This document shows, in pieces, positions 7,277-19,171 of a stretch of DNA of 56,566 bases; position 1 is the first letter of the stretch; each line of letters starts with the position of its first letter. The stretch is taken from assembly GCA_019115745.1 (NCBI GenBank), contig DXDA01000064.1, positions 1-56,566 on the forward strand, written 5' to 3'. The notes below the pieces were generated by a model. That model searched no databases, had not been told where the DNA came from, and saw only the letters and a list, made by a program, of their open reading frames with translations. The translations under genes and the position numbers were made by a program. The stretch is from Candidatus Alistipes intestinigallinarum. GTDB lineage: Bacteria; Bacteroidota; Bacteroidia; Bacteroidales; Rikenellaceae.

Positions 7277-8842
7277 ATGAACAAACGCCTCATTCTGCTC
7301 CTCATAGCCGCGCTGGCGGCCCTCCGGACCGCTCCGGCACAACCCCGGCTGATCATCCAGATCGTCGTCGGGTCGATGCGCGCCGGGGATCTCGACCGCT
7401 ATGCCGCCAACTTCGGAGAGGGCGGGTTCCGACTCCTGACCGAACGCGGCACGGTCTACACCGACGCCCGCTACGACTGCCTCCAGACCACGACCCCCGT
7501 GTCGCTGGCCACCCTCGCAACGGGGGCCATGCCCTCGACCCACGGCGTGATCGGGTCGCGCTGGGTGGACTACACCACAAACCGCACCGTGGAGCTCATC
7601 GACGGCCGACAGGGCCCCGGAGCCTACCACCGGATCGCCCCGACGCTGGCCGAAACCCTCGTGCAAGAGGACTCCGGAAGCCAGTCCGTGACGATCGCCG
7701 CCGAGGCCATGTCGGCCGTCGTGCTCGCAGGACGCAGCAGCGAGGTCTTCTGGCTCGACTCCCTGCGTTGCGACTGGGTCACTTCGCCCTACTACGCCTC
7801 CGAGCTTCCGGAGTGGATCGCCCGCAGCAACCGCGAGCGCTACAACCTCTCCTACATCGGGCTCGAATGGCGGTCGCTGCTCGAAAAGAGCCGCTACCTC
7901 AACACGCGCCAGCACGACATCGTGCTCTCGGGGCGCAGCAAACAGGAGGAGGACCGCGACGGAAACCAACGACTGAAACTCACGAACGACTACGAACGGC
8001 TGCTCTACACCCCGGCGGGAAATACCGCCGTCCTGGGGCTGGCCAAGCAGGCCATCGCCCAGTACCGCCTCGGGGCCGACGCCACGCCCGACCTGCTGAA
8101 TATCTGTCTTGACTCGCCGCGCCGTATCGCCGAGGCCTACGGTCCCGAATCGGTCGAGGTCGAGGACATGTACTACCGGCTGGACCGCGATCTGGCCGAT
8201 TTCCTGACCTTCGCCTTCGCGCAGGTCAAGGAGCGCAAGGTGCTGGTCGTCGTCACCTCCGACCACGGCACAAGCCCCTCGTACGACGCCGGCCGGGAGC
8301 CTGCCGAACGCTTCAACAACCGGCAGTTCGAGGTGATCGTCAACGGATTCCTCAACGTCCGCTACGGAACCGGCAACTGGGTGCTGGAGTATGCCGACAA
8401 GTCGCTGTGGCTGAACCATAACCTCATCTACGAACGGGGACTGAACCTCGCCGAAGTGCAGAACGAGGTGGCGATCTTCGCCATGCAGTTCAGCGGCGTG
8501 TCGCACGCCCTGGCCGCCTCGGCCATGCGTACGAGCTACTTCGGAAGCGGATACGCCCGCAAGATGCAGAACAGTTTCTATCCCCGGCGTTCGGGAGACG
8601 TGATCCTCAACCTGATGCCCGGCTGGATCGAGGAGCAGGAGCGCTGCTGGTCGATGTCCGGATCGATGTACGGCTACGACACCGAGGTGCCGCTCCTCTT
8701 CTACGGCGAAGGGGCCGGGCCGCTGCGCGTAAACCGCCGCGTGGAGATGACCTCCGTGGCCCCCACGCTGGCCCGCATGGCCGGGGTGCGCGAGCCCGTC
8801 GCCACGGAAGGCAACGCCTTGGAGGAGATCGTGGAGATGTAG
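7277..8842 (+). CDS. PafA-family alkaline phosphatase-like protein, probably without catalytic zinc site
   Basis: The 521-residue protein has a signal peptide ('MNKRLILLLIAALAALRTAPAQ') and the PafA/type I phosphodiesterase fold: 'LATLATGAMPSTHGVIG', 'EVEDMYYRLDRDLADFL', 'VVVTSDHGTSPSYD' and 'YDTEVPLLFYG' (seen). In active PafA, zinc is held by Asp38, Asp305, His309, Asp352, His353 and His486 around nucleophile Thr79 (known). Aligned by eye, this protein keeps the Thr (about 73) and the Asp329-His330 pair, but has Gly32 for Asp38, Arg282 for Asp305, Glu286 for His309 and Ser461 for His486. It is therefore likely a non-catalytic periplasmic relative, or one with a changed metal site (inference). 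It lies 26 bp after the GSCFA gene on the same strand. Confidence 0.82.
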   Translation: MNKRLILLLIAALAALRTAPAQPRLIIQIVVGSMRAGDLDRYAANFGEGGFRLLTERGTVYTDARYDCLQTTTPVSLATLATGAMPSTHGVIGSRWVDYTTNRTVELIDGRQGPGAYHRIAPTLAETLVQEDSGSQSVTIAAEAMSAVVLAGRSSEVFWLDSLRCDWVTSPYYASELPEWIARSNRERYNLSYIGLEWRSLLEKSRYLNTRQHDIVLSGRSKQEEDRDGNQRLKLTNDYERLLYTPAGNTAVLGLAKQAIAQYRLGADATPDLLNICLDSPRRIAEAYGPESVEVEDMYYRLDRDLADFLTFAFAQVKERKVLVVVTSDHGTSPSYDAGREPAERFNNRQFEVIVNGFLNVRYGTGNWVLEYADKSLWLNHNLIYERGLNLAEVQNEVAIFAMQFSGVSHALAASAMRTSYFGSGYARKMQNSFYPRRSGDVILNLMPGWIEEQERCWSMSGSMYGYDTEVPLLFYGEGAGPLRVNRRVEMTSVAPTLARMAGVREPVATEGNALEEIVEM

Positions 8843-9001
8843 CCCCCGCAGCGACCCGGAGCCGCAGAAACGGGCGGACCGGAGTCAAACGGGGAGGGGG
8901 GGGCAGAAGCAGAAGGTCCGGAACGTCGGAAAAGGGCGGGCCGGAGGTCGGAAGCGGACGGCCCGGATATTGGATTAAGAAAAGTTGAAACAGGAAAAAA
9001 T

Positions 9002-9448
9002 ATGGATAAGATTCAGGATGAAATCATCGAGGAGTTCTCGGTCTTCGACGACTGGCTCGACAAATACGACTACCTGATCGGTCTGAGCGAGACGCTCCCG
9101 GCCATCGTCCCCGAGCACCGCACGGAACAGTATCTCATTCAGGGGTGCCAGTCCCGCGTGTGGGTCGACGCCCGGCTCGACGGTGGACGCGTCTACTACG
9201 CCGCCGACAGCGACGCCATCATCACCAAGGGGATCATCGCCCTGCTGATTCGCGTGCTCAACGGACGCACCCCGAAGGAGATCCTCGATACGGAACTCTA
9301 CTTCATCGACGCCATCGGGCTGAGTGCCAACCTCTCCCCGACGCGCGCCAACGGACTGCTGGCCATGGTCAAGCAGATGCGGCTCTACGCCCTGGCCTTC
9401 GAGGCCAAGGTCGAAGCCGGGGAGCAAGCGCCGAAAAAGGAGGAGTAA
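9002..9448 (+). CDS. sufE: Fe-S cluster assembly sulfur acceptor SufE
   Basis: Takes persulfide sulfur from the cysteine desulfurase SufS and passes it to the SufBCD scaffold (known). The 148 residues fit the family length. The key Cys49 lies in 'YLIQGCQSRVWV', the conserved SufE acceptor loop, and the C-terminal 'IGLSANLSPTRANGLLAMV' is also typical (seen). The last residues are Lys/Glu-rich. The next gene is a DUF59 (SufT-like) gene 55 bp downstream, supporting a shared Fe-S role. SufB, SufC, SufD and SufS are not in the window. Confidence 0.94.
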   Translation: MDKIQDEIIEEFSVFDDWLDKYDYLIGLSETLPAIVPEHRTEQYLIQGCQSRVWVDARLDGGRVYYAADSDAIITKGIIALLIRVLNGRTPKEILDTELYFIDAIGLSANLSPTRANGLLAMVKQMRLYALAFEAKVEAGEQAPKKEE

Positions 9449-9503
9449 CCCTCCGACAACTTCCCAACCCTCCCGAGCCCGCAGCAGGGAGGGACGACAG
9501 GTA

Positions 9504-9845
9504 ATGCATGAAATCCAGGAAAAGATGACACCCGAAGAGATTCTTGAGGTCGAGAAGGAGATCGTTGCGACGCTCAAGAACATATACGATCCGGAGATTC
9601 CGGTCAATATTTACGATCTCGGTCTGGTCTACGAAATCGACTACACGCCCGACGGCGTGGCCACGATCCGCATGACCCTGACGGCCCCCAACTGCCCGAT
9701 GGCCGACATGCTCGTCGCGGATGTCAACCTGCAGGTCGCCAAGGTCAAGGGCGTGAAGTCGGTGAATGTCATTCTCACGTTCGATCCCGTCTGGGACAAG
9801 AGCATGATGTCCGAAGAGGCGCTGCTCGAACTCAATATGCTGTGA
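9504..9845 (+). CDS. DUF59/MIP18-family Fe-S maturation protein (SufT-like)
   Basis: The 113-residue protein has the DUF59 core 'TLKNIYDPEIPVNIYDLGLV' then 'MTLTAPNCPMADML' with the conserved Cys, and ends in 'NVILTFDPVWDKSMMSEEA' (seen). Proteins of this family help transfer or mature Fe-S clusters; many Bacteroidetes encode one beside suf genes (known). It follows sufE on the same strand and overlaps the next gene's GTG by a few bases, so the three are probably cotranscribed. The ATG at 9504 was chosen; the ATG 21 nt downstream is a possible alternative. Confidence 0.88.
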   Translation: MHEIQEKMTPEEILEVEKEIVATLKNIYDPEIPVNIYDLGLVYEIDYTPDGVATIRMTLTAPNCPMADMLVADVNLQVAKVKGVKSVNVILTFDPVWDKSMMSEEALLELNML

Positions 9846-9847
9846 CG

Positions 9848-10837
9848 ATGGGCGGCGCAACGGACGGGAGAAACGGCGGAAAAGCCGGCGATGCCGCACA
9901 GCGGATGGCCCGACGGCTCGAAGCCCGGGCCGGAGAACACGCCTGCGGCGGGTATCTCGCGGCCCTCGACCCGCTCCAGCGGACCGAAATCTGCACGGCG
10001 CTGCTCTTCGACCGCCTCCAGCGCAAGATGCGTACCGTGGAGGCCCTCCGGACGGAGGCCGTCGAAAACTGGAACCAGACCTTCTACCTGCTCTATTTCC
10101 GCACGCTCGGCGACCGCCGCAATCAGGAGGCCTATCTCGAACTGGCCCGCCGCGTCCCCTATCGGATCGTCCTGCGCGAACGACGCGTCCCGCACGCCAT
10201 CGAGGCGATGCTGTTCGGGGCCTCGGGGCTGCTGGAGCTCTACCGGCACGACGAATACACGCTCAACCTCCGCCGCAACTTCGAGCATCTGGCCGCCAAA
10301 TACGAAATCAAGCCCCTGGATGCCGCAGCCTGGGAGCTGTCCGAAATCCGCCCCGCAAACCATCCCGTACTGCGGCTGGCCCAGGCTGCGGAGTTCTTCG
10401 CACAGGATGATTTTCTCGTGGAGCGGACGATGGCCTGCCGTACCGAGGAGGATGTGCGCCGGCTCTTCGGCGTCGAAGCCTCCGACTACTGGAAAACCCA
10501 CTTCATCCCCGGCTCCGAAAGCGACGCCCGTCCGAAACGCATCGGGGCTTTCAAGGCCAACATCATCGGAATCAATCTCGTAGCGATCCTTCAGTTCGCC
10601 TACGGAAGCTACACCTCCAGCGAACGGCTGCGCGACAGCGCCCTCGCTCTCCTCGAACGGCTCCCGGCCGAGGACAACCGCTACATGCGCGAATGGGCCG
10701 CCGCCGGCGTACGGCCCCGCAACGCCTTCGAAAGCCAGGCCCTCCTGCAACTCGCAACGGAGTATTGTGCGGCACACCGCTGCACCGAATGCCCCGTCGG
10801 GCGTCGGATCCTTCGGGAAATCCCCGAAATGCACTGA
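9848..10837 (+). CDS. DUF2851-family protein, shortened at the N-terminus
   Basis: The 329-residue protein (or 331 from the GTG at 9842) matches the C-terminal two thirds of DUF2851: 'FDRLQRKM', '[20 protein letters not shown]', '[11 protein letters not shown]' and a terminal cysteine group '[18 protein letters not shown]' (seen). Family members that I recall are about 420-430 residues, with an N-terminal beta-rich segment ('PGPDFFNA', 'GNVEIH') that is absent here (known, from memory). Function is unknown; the C-terminal Cys set could bind metal. The start overlaps or abuts the DUF59 stop codon, which leaves no room for the missing part. secA follows from its own promoter. Confidence 0.75.
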   Translation: MGGATDGRNGGKAGDAAQRMARRLEARAGEHACGGYLAALDPLQRTEICTALLFDRLQRKMRTVEALRTEAVENWNQTFYLLYFRTLGDRRNQEAYLELARRVPYRIVLRERRVPHAIEAMLFGASGLLELYRHDEYTLNLRRNFEHLAAKYEIKPLDAAAWELSEIRPANHPVLRLAQAAEFFAQDDFLVERTMACRTEEDVRRLFGVEASDYWKTHFIPGSESDARPKRIGAFKANIIGINLVAILQFAYGSYTSSERLRDSALALLERLPAEDNRYMREWAAAGVRPRNAFESQALLQLATEYCAAHRCTECPVGRRILREIPEMH

Positions 10838-10926
10838 AAAAACACCCTTCAGGCATAAAAATCGCCCCTTGCGGAAGAGTGAGGCGGATTAGACGGCCAT
10901 TTTTTTCGCATTTCCCGAAAAATGAG

Positions 10927-10934
10927 TATCTTTG
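10927..10934 (+). promoter_or_regulatory. secA -7 promoter element
   Basis: TATCTTTG, a full consensus match, ends 40 nt before the secA ATG in an A/T-rich stretch. Confidence 0.75.
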
Positions 10935-10974
10935 TAGGATTTACAACCGAAAATCCGAAAATAACTCAAAACTT

Positions 10975-14268
<3,294 letters not shown>

Positions 14269-14277
<9 letters not shown>

Positions 14278-14289
14278 GAGAGCCCTTTT
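14269..14289 (+). terminator. secA terminator overlapping its stop codon
   Basis: GGGCTCT / AGAGCCC pair around an AAG loop and are followed by TTTT. The TAA stop (14275-14277) lies in the left arm and loop, so a ribosome at the stop would cover the hairpin. Confidence 0.7.
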
Positions 14290-14456
14290 ATGGGGGATGG
14301 AACCAAAACGGGGCTCTGAGCCGCCGTTGCCCCGTCCCCCGGATGAAGCCACAACAGTTTTTTGATCCTTTGTTGCCCCTTCCAGGGGGGGGTGGCTTCA
14401 CGAAAACCCTTTTGTGGGGGATGGAACCAAAACGGGGTTCTGAGCCTCCGTTGCCC
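14283..14456. repeat. Two 50-bp direct repeats flanking an inverted repeat, downstream of secA
   Basis: A 50-bp unit with core GGATGGAACCAAAACGGGG occurs at 14283-14332 and 14407-14456 with three differences. Between them, TGAAGCCAC (14344-14352) and GTGGCTTCA (14392-14400) form a 9-bp inverted repeat around a G/T-rich middle. The whole has the look of a small non-coding repeat element. I found no copy elsewhere in the window. Confidence 0.75.
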
Positions 14457-14538
14457 GACAACCGCGCGAAAACGGTCCGGAAGGTCGCTGGGAACAGCGC
14501 TTTCCGGGCCTGTTCATAACCAACAAAAACCGAAAACC

Positions 14539-14979
14539 ATGGGTTACCAGGAAGAAAAACAACACCAACTCGACCTGCGCTATCTCCGCATGGCGCGTAT
14601 CTGGGCCGAAAACTCCTACTGCGTCCGCCGCAAGGTCGGAGCACTGATCGTCAAGGACAAGATGATCATTTCCGACGGCTACAACGGTACCCCTTCGGGT
14701 TTCGAGAACATCTGCGAGGACGAAAACGGAAAAACCAAATCCTACGTCCTTCACGCCGAGGCAAATGCCATCACCAAAGTCGCAAAATCAGCCAACAACT
14801 GCGACGGTTCGACCCTCTACATCACCGCAGCTCCCTGCATCGAGTGTTCGAAACTCATCATCCAGGCCGGAATCCGCCGTGTGGTCTATTCGGACGACTA
14901 CCGCTCGGAAGAGGGGCTCGACCTGCTGCGCCGCGTGGGGATCGAATGCGTGCAATACCGGCTCGACGATAAAGAGTAA
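14539..14979 (+). CDS. dCMP deaminase family protein
   Basis: Zinc-dependent deaminase; dCMP deaminases give dUMP for thymidylate synthesis, and the related ComE-type proteins share the fold (known). The 146-residue protein shows the zinc signature 'HAEANAI' (His72, Glu74) and 'PCIEC' (Cys100, Cys103), plus 'YNGTPSGFENICE' after the first strand (seen). The ATG at 14539 gives the usual family length; longer in-frame starts run through the repeat region. It follows the repeat element and shows no clear TAnnTTTG promoter. The SDR gene starts 89 bp downstream. Confidence 0.9.
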   Translation: MGYQEEKQHQLDLRYLRMARIWAENSYCVRRKVGALIVKDKMIISDGYNGTPSGFENICEDENGKTKSYVLHAEANAITKVAKSANNCDGSTLYITAAPCIECSKLIIQAGIRRVVYSDDYRSEEGLDLLRRVGIECVQYRLDDKE

Positions 14980-15068
14980 CCCCAACTTCCGGATAACAAC
15001 GACGGAATGGAGTTGCAAATCCCGAAAAGAAGGCCTATCTTGTCGTTACAAACCAAAACCTCTCCGTC

Positions 15069-15803
15069 ATGAAACGGATCGTCATCGCAGGCGCCACCTC
15101 CGGACTCGGGCTCGAAACCGCCCGGCTCTGCATCCGTGAAGGGTGGCGCGTAGGGGCTGCCGGACGGTGGCTCGAAGCCCTCGAAGCGTTGCGGGCCGAA
15201 GCGCCGGATCAGGTCGAGATCGAGCCTCTGGATGTCACGCACGAAGATGCCCCCGAACGGCTGAATCGGCTCATCGAACGCCTCGGAGGTATGGATATCT
15301 ACCTCCATTCGTCGGGAATCGGAAGCCGCAACACCGATCTGCGCCCCAATATCGAACTCGAAACCCTCCGGACAAACGGCGAAGGATTCGTAAGAATGAT
15401 CGTCGCCGCTTTCCACTACTTCCGCAGCCATGGCGGCGGACATCTGGCCGTCATCAGCTCGATTGCCGGGACCAAGGGCCTCGGAGCTGCACCCGCCTAC
15501 TCGGCTACCAAACGGATGCAGAACACCTACATCGACGCCCTCGCGCAACTCGCCCGCATGGAGGGGTACGAAATCCGGTTTACGGACATCCGACCCGGAT
15601 TCGTCGCCACGCCCCTGCTCGCCAAGGACGGAGACTACCCGATGTTGATGAACACCGAAAAGGTCGCCCGGAAAATCATGCAGGTATTGCGAAAACCCCG
15701 TCGGCGGGTGGTAATCGACCGTCGCTATGCCTGGCTGGTATTCGGTTGGAAGTTGATTCCGCAGGGGTTATGGGAGCGGCTGAAGATCCGAAAAAAAGAG
15801 TAA
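15069..15803 (+). CDS. Short-chain dehydrogenase/reductase
   Basis: NAD(P)-dependent oxidoreductase of the classical SDR type, 244 residues (known family length). Seen: the nucleotide-binding 'AGATSGLGLETA' near the N-terminus, 'HSSGIGSRN' where most have an NAG motif, the catalytic Ser at 130/131 in 'VISSIAG' and the Tyr144...Lys148 pair in 'YSATK'. The C-terminus is basic ('KPRRRVVIDRRYAW') and hydrophobic, hinting at membrane contact. The substrate cannot be predicted. The NTF2-like gene begins 5 bp after the stop, so the two form an operon. Confidence 0.88.
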   Translation: MKRIVIAGATSGLGLETARLCIREGWRVGAAGRWLEALEALRAEAPDQVEIEPLDVTHEDAPERLNRLIERLGGMDIYLHSSGIGSRNTDLRPNIELETLRTNGEGFVRMIVAAFHYFRSHGGGHLAVISSIAGTKGLGAAPAYSATKRMQNTYIDALAQLARMEGYEIRFTDIRPGFVATPLLAKDGDYPMLMNTEKVARKIMQVLRKPRRRVVIDRRYAWLVFGWKLIPQGLWERLKIRKKE

Positions 15804-15808
15804 CGGCA

Positions 15809-16228
15809 ATGGACCCGAAGGAACGCGAAAGAAAAATCGAACATTGGTTCGGCATGTGGCTCCGCAAGGAGGAGCCGGCGATAGAGGAACTTTTTACTCC
15901 GGATTGTCTCTATACCGAGAGTTGGGGACCCGAATACCGGGGAAGCAAAGCCGTCGAACACTGGTTTCGGGAGTGGAACACCCGAGGCCGGGTCATTGCC
16001 TGGGAGATCCGGCGCTACACCCACTCCGAAGAACGGAGTTATGTCGAATGGTTCTTCGAGGACCGCATGGATGACGGACGGACGGAGCGTTTCGACGGCA
16101 TCTCGGTCATCGAGTGGCAAAACGGTCGAATAGCATCCCTGAAAGAGTACGGCTGCCGCATTCCCCATTATGATCCTTATGCTCAAGAACGACCCGCAGC
16201 CAGCGAAACAGAGAAAAGTTGGTTTTAG
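15809..16228 (+). CDS. SnoaL/NTF2-like domain protein
   Basis: A 139-residue protein with the alpha+beta cone pattern of SnoaL-like domains: N-terminal helices ending 'EELFTPDCLYTESWGPEYRG', then 'VEHWFREWNTRGRVIAWEI', strands 'YVEWFFEDRM' and 'DGISVIEWQNGRIASLKEY' (seen). Such folds serve as small isomerases, hydrolases or ligand carriers (known); the actual role here is unknown. Its start is 5 bp after the SDR stop, which suggests joint transcription and possibly a shared substrate (inference). Confidence 0.78.
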   Translation: MDPKERERKIEHWFGMWLRKEEPAIEELFTPDCLYTESWGPEYRGSKAVEHWFREWNTRGRVIAWEIRRYTHSEERSYVEWFFEDRMDDGRTERFDGISVIEWQNGRIASLKEYGCRIPHYDPYAQERPAASETEKSWF

Positions 16229-16541
16229 AGGGGCTCGATTCCGGGAGCGGAGTTGAACGAAAAGAGGGACAGAGACGACTTCTGCGGGGAACTCCCAGTC
16301 GTTCTTTCCGGAACCCTGCAAAAACTGCCCCTGCCGGATAACCGGCAGGGGCAAAAAGTATCTTTCAGAGCATTGTTCGTCGGTGTGGAATTCCCGAACG
16401 CACCCTCCAAACACCCGTCTCAGAACGGGCTTGCCGAATGTTTCCTCCGGACGGTCCCGCCGGACGGTCCCGCCGAAAGCTCCCCCCCCAGACAGTCCCC
16501 TCCGGACAGCCCCTCTGCACGGCCCCCGAACAGGCCGTCCG
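16229..16541. other. Gene-free gap of 313 bp between convergent genes
   Basis: No coding frame is convincing. It holds the ssb-side terminator hairpin at 16326-16353 and a GC-rich tract with the 13-bp tandem repeat CGGACGGTCCCGC at 16448-16473 and weaker relatives after it. Confidence 0.7.
16326..16353 (-). terminator. Terminator of the lpxK-punA-ssb operon
   Basis: A perfect 12-bp stem, TGCCCCTGCCGG / CCGGCAGGGGCA, with a 4-nt loop. On the minus strand it runs into GTTTTTGC, giving a T tract. It lies about 190 bp beyond the ssb stop. Confidence 0.8.
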
Positions 16542-17090
16542 TCAGAACGGCAGGTCGTCCGGATCGTCCGCCGGAGGCGTAACCGGCTGCTGAGGCTGTG
16601 CCTGCGGCTGCGGTTGCGGTTGCGAATATCCTCCCGTCGGAGCTCCGCCCTGCTGGTAACCGCCTTGCTGATAGCCGGTCTGTTGGTAGCCACCCTGCTG
16701 ATAGCCGCCCTGCGGTTGCGCGCCGTATCCCGCCGGAGCGCCATCCGAAGCCGGGTTATCCGAGCGGCGACCCAGCAGATTCATCGTATCGGCCAGAATC
16801 TCCGTCGTATAGCGTTTGTTGTTGTCCTTGTCCATCCACTCCCGGGTGCGCAGACGCCCTTCGACATAGATCTGCGTTCCCTTGCGCACGTAGCGGTCCA
16901 CCACATCGGCCAGACCCCGCCACAGCGTAATCGTATGCCACTCGGTGTGTTCCTTCGTTTCGTTCGACTGCCGGTCGTACAACCGTTCGGTCGTAGCCAG
17001 ACGCACGCGGGCCACCTTTGCCCCGCCTTCCAACGTGCGGACCTCCGGGTCCATACCCACGTTGCCGATCAAGATCACCTTGTTTACCAT
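16542..17090 (-). CDS. ssb: Single-stranded DNA-binding protein
   Basis: Coats single-stranded DNA during replication, repair and recombination as a tetramer (known). The OB fold covers residues 1-105 ('MVNKVILIGNVGMDPEVR', 'EWHTITLWRGLAD', 'YVEGRLRTREW'). A flexible tail follows with repeated 'GGYQQ' units and a Gln/Pro stretch, ending in the acidic tip 'DDPDDLPF' that recruits partner proteins (seen). Length 182 is normal. It starts 4 bp after the punA stop, so it is the last gene of the lpxK-punA-ssb unit. Confidence 0.97.
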   Translation of the reverse strand: MVNKVILIGNVGMDPEVRTLEGGAKVARVRLATTERLYDRQSNETKEHTEWHTITLWRGLADVVDRYVRKGTQIYVEGRLRTREWMDKDNNKRYTTEILADTMNLLGRRSDNPASDGAPAGYGAQPQGGYQQGGYQQTGYQQGGYQQGGAPTGGYSQPQPQPQAQPQQPVTPPADDPDDLPF

Positions 17091-17094
17091 TCTC

Positions 17095-17904
17095 TTATTT
17101 CAGATTTTCGATCATCCGTTTGAAGAGCTGCTCCATCTTCACGCCGGCCTTCTTTCCCTGGCGCTGGACATCCTCGTGGTCGCCCACCTCGTCCGAGAGC
17201 CCGCAGTTCGTAATCACCGAGACCCCGAAGACCGGAATCGACATGTGACGCGCCACGATCACCTCCGGGACCGTCGACATACCCGCCGCATCGCCTCCGA
17301 TGGCCTTGAAGTAGCGGTATTCGGCCTGCGTCTCGAACGTCGGGCCCGTTCCGCCCACATAGACGCCGTACTGCAGCTTGATCCCCTCCTCCTCGGCAAT
17401 CCGCGTCGCCGCGGCGATCAACTCCTTGTCGTAGCAGTTGTGCATGTCCGGGAAGCGGGGGCCCAGCTCTGCGATGTTGCGACCGATCAGCGGGTTGGGC
17501 ATCAGGTTGATATGGTCCGTGATGACCATCAGGTCGCCCACCCGGAACGAGGTGTTGATCCCGCCCGAAGCGTTCGACACGAAGAGGTAGCGGATGCCCA
17601 GTTGCTGCATCACCCGGATCGGGAAGGTCACCTGCTGCATCGTATAACCCTCGTAGTAGTGGAAGCGCCCCTGCATGGCCACGACCTTGCGACCGGCGAC
17701 CCGGCCGAAGATCAGGCGTCCCTTGTGCCCCTCGACCGTCGAGACCGGGAAACCAGGTATATTCTTGTATTCCAGCGTATAGAGGGTCTCGATCCCGTCG
17801 GCGAAGCCGCCCAGGCCGGTTCCCAGCACAATACCCACTTCGGGAGCAAAGTCCCCCGTATGTTCCTTGATGAAGGCTGCGGTTCGTTTAATTTCCTCTA
17901 ACAT
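17095..17904 (-). CDS. punA: Purine nucleoside phosphorylase
   Basis: Cleaves purine (deoxy)nucleosides with phosphate to base and (deoxy)ribose 1-phosphate, a salvage step (known). At 269 residues it fits the trimeric, mammalian-like PNP group. Seen: 'GIVLGTGLGGFAD' phosphate loop, 'QGRFHYYEGYTMQQV', 'NASGGIN', 'YVGGTGPTFETQAE' and 'GMSTVPEVIVARH', plus 'SVITNCG' near the C-terminus. Its start overlaps the end of lpxK by 17 bp, indicating translational coupling; ssb follows after 4 bp. Confidence 0.95.
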   Translation of the reverse strand: MLEEIKRTAAFIKEHTGDFAPEVGIVLGTGLGGFADGIETLYTLEYKNIPGFPVSTVEGHKGRLIFGRVAGRKVVAMQGRFHYYEGYTMQQVTFPIRVMQQLGIRYLFVSNASGGINTSFRVGDLMVITDHINLMPNPLIGRNIAELGPRFPDMHNCYDKELIAAATRIAEEEGIKLQYGVYVGGTGPTFETQAEYRYFKAIGGDAAGMSTVPEVIVARHMSIPVFGVSVITNCGLSDEVGDHEDVQRQGKKAGVKMEQLFKRMIENLK

Positions 17905-18931
17905 CTTCTTCCAGTTTTTGCAGAAAATCCGTTGCCGAATCCTCTATGAATGAAATATTGATCGGTTGGTAGTAGAGCGCCCGGCGAACTTCCGGCGGGA
18001 TTTTCGCCCGGTTGGTCATTTTTACGGCATCCTTCTCCGTGGTGACGATCACCGCTCCGGGATACTTCGCCAGCAGCGCCTTCAGCGCGTTCATGTCCCG
18101 GACCTTATAGACATGGTGGTCGTCCAGCGTCATCTCCGCAACCACCTTGTAGCGTTCGCGCAGCGACTGCAGGAACGGAGCCGGATTTCCGATTCCAGAC
18201 AGGGCGATCACCGCCCGGCCCTGGGTCAGCGAGCCGTCCGCCGCCTCGTCGGCATAGAGCGGCTGGGGCATAAAGCTCTCGAAACGCGTGAAGTAGACCC
18301 GCTGGTAGGCCACCTGAATCAGCACCTTGCGCAGAATCCGGCGGTCGATCGGCGCCATGTGTTCGGGGCACTTCGTCACCACGAAGTAGTGGGCCCGGTG
18401 CAGCTCCTCCGGAAGATCGCGCAGCGTACCCACCGGAAGCATCCGGTCGTGCTGAACGGGGCGCGTGGCATCGATCATCACGACGTTGATCTTCGGCTCC
18501 ACGTAGCGGTGCTGGAATCCGTCGTCCATGATGATCAGGTCCACCTCGGGGTGTTCGGCGCGCAAGCGCCGGATTCCCTCCGCGCGTTTCTCGCACACCA
18601 CGACCACCGTATCCGGAAACTTGAGTTTGATTTGCAGCGGCTCGTCGCCCACATCCCGGTAGTGGGAGTCGGTGCTCACCTCCAGATAGCCCTTCGTACG
18701 ACGTCCGTAGCCCCGCGAAAGCAGCGCCACACGGTGCATCTGCGACATGTAGGCGATCACCATTTCGGCCATCGGGGTCTTGCCCGTTCCGCCGACGGTG
18801 ATGTTGCCGATGCAGATGATCGGGATGTCGAACTTCTCGCTCTTGAGCAACCCCCAGTCGAAGAGGCGGTGACGGAACGTCACCCCCATCTTATAGAGAA
18901 ACGCCGCAGGCGCGAGCAGGCATTTGAGCAT
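17888..18931 (-). CDS. lpxK: Tetraacyldisaccharide 4'-kinase
   Basis: Phosphorylates the lipid A disaccharide at the 4' position at the inner membrane (known). The 347-residue protein has the Walker A 'GNITVGGTGKTP' at 42-53 preceded by a short hydrophobic N-terminal stretch, then 'SRGYGRRTKGY', 'DEPLQIKLKF' and 'IIMDDGFQHR', all LpxK signatures (seen). It is the first gene of a minus operon; TATCTTTG stands 28 nt before the start. The kdsA/B/D genes elsewhere in the window feed the same molecule. Confidence 0.95.
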   Translation of the reverse strand: MLKCLLAPAAFLYKMGVTFRHRLFDWGLLKSEKFDIPIICIGNITVGGTGKTPMAEMVIAYMSQMHRVALLSRGYGRRTKGYLEVSTDSHYRDVGDEPLQIKLKFPDTVVVVCEKRAEGIRRLRAEHPEVDLIIMDDGFQHRYVEPKINVVMIDATRPVQHDRMLPVGTLRDLPEELHRAHYFVVTKCPEHMAPIDRRILRKVLIQVAYQRVYFTRFESFMPQPLYADEAADGSLTQGRAVIALSGIGNPAPFLQSLRERYKVVAEMTLDDHHVYKVRDMNALKALLAKYPGAVIVTTEKDAVKMTNRAKIPPEVRRALYYQPINISFIEDSATDFLQKLEEDVRGN

Positions 18932-18959
18932 CTTTCTACCGGTTTGAACAGATAACTTT

Positions 18960-18967
18960 CAAAGATA
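18960..18967 (-). promoter_or_regulatory. lpxK -7 promoter element
   Basis: TATCTTTG on the minus strand, a full consensus match, 28 nt before the lpxK ATG. Confidence 0.75.
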
Positions 18968-19154
18968 CGAATTATTATCCGGACCGCCAAACCAAACACC
19001 GCAAATCTGGCCTTTCCCCGCAAAAAACAGACCATCTCCAAAACCTGACACGGAAAAACCGCCTCCGGGTCCCCTCCGCCGCGCCCCGGAAAACTTTCTC
19101 ACGCCACACGGCGAAAAGCCGGGGCCGCGACCCTCCGCAATCCGTTTTTTTTCG

Positions 19155-19162
19155 TATCTTTG
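19155..19162 (+). promoter_or_regulatory. -7 element of the M23 lipoprotein gene
   Basis: TATCTTTG ends 9 nt before the ATG, leaving a leader of only a few bases. Confidence 0.7.
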
Positions 19163-19171
19163 CCCGTAGCT

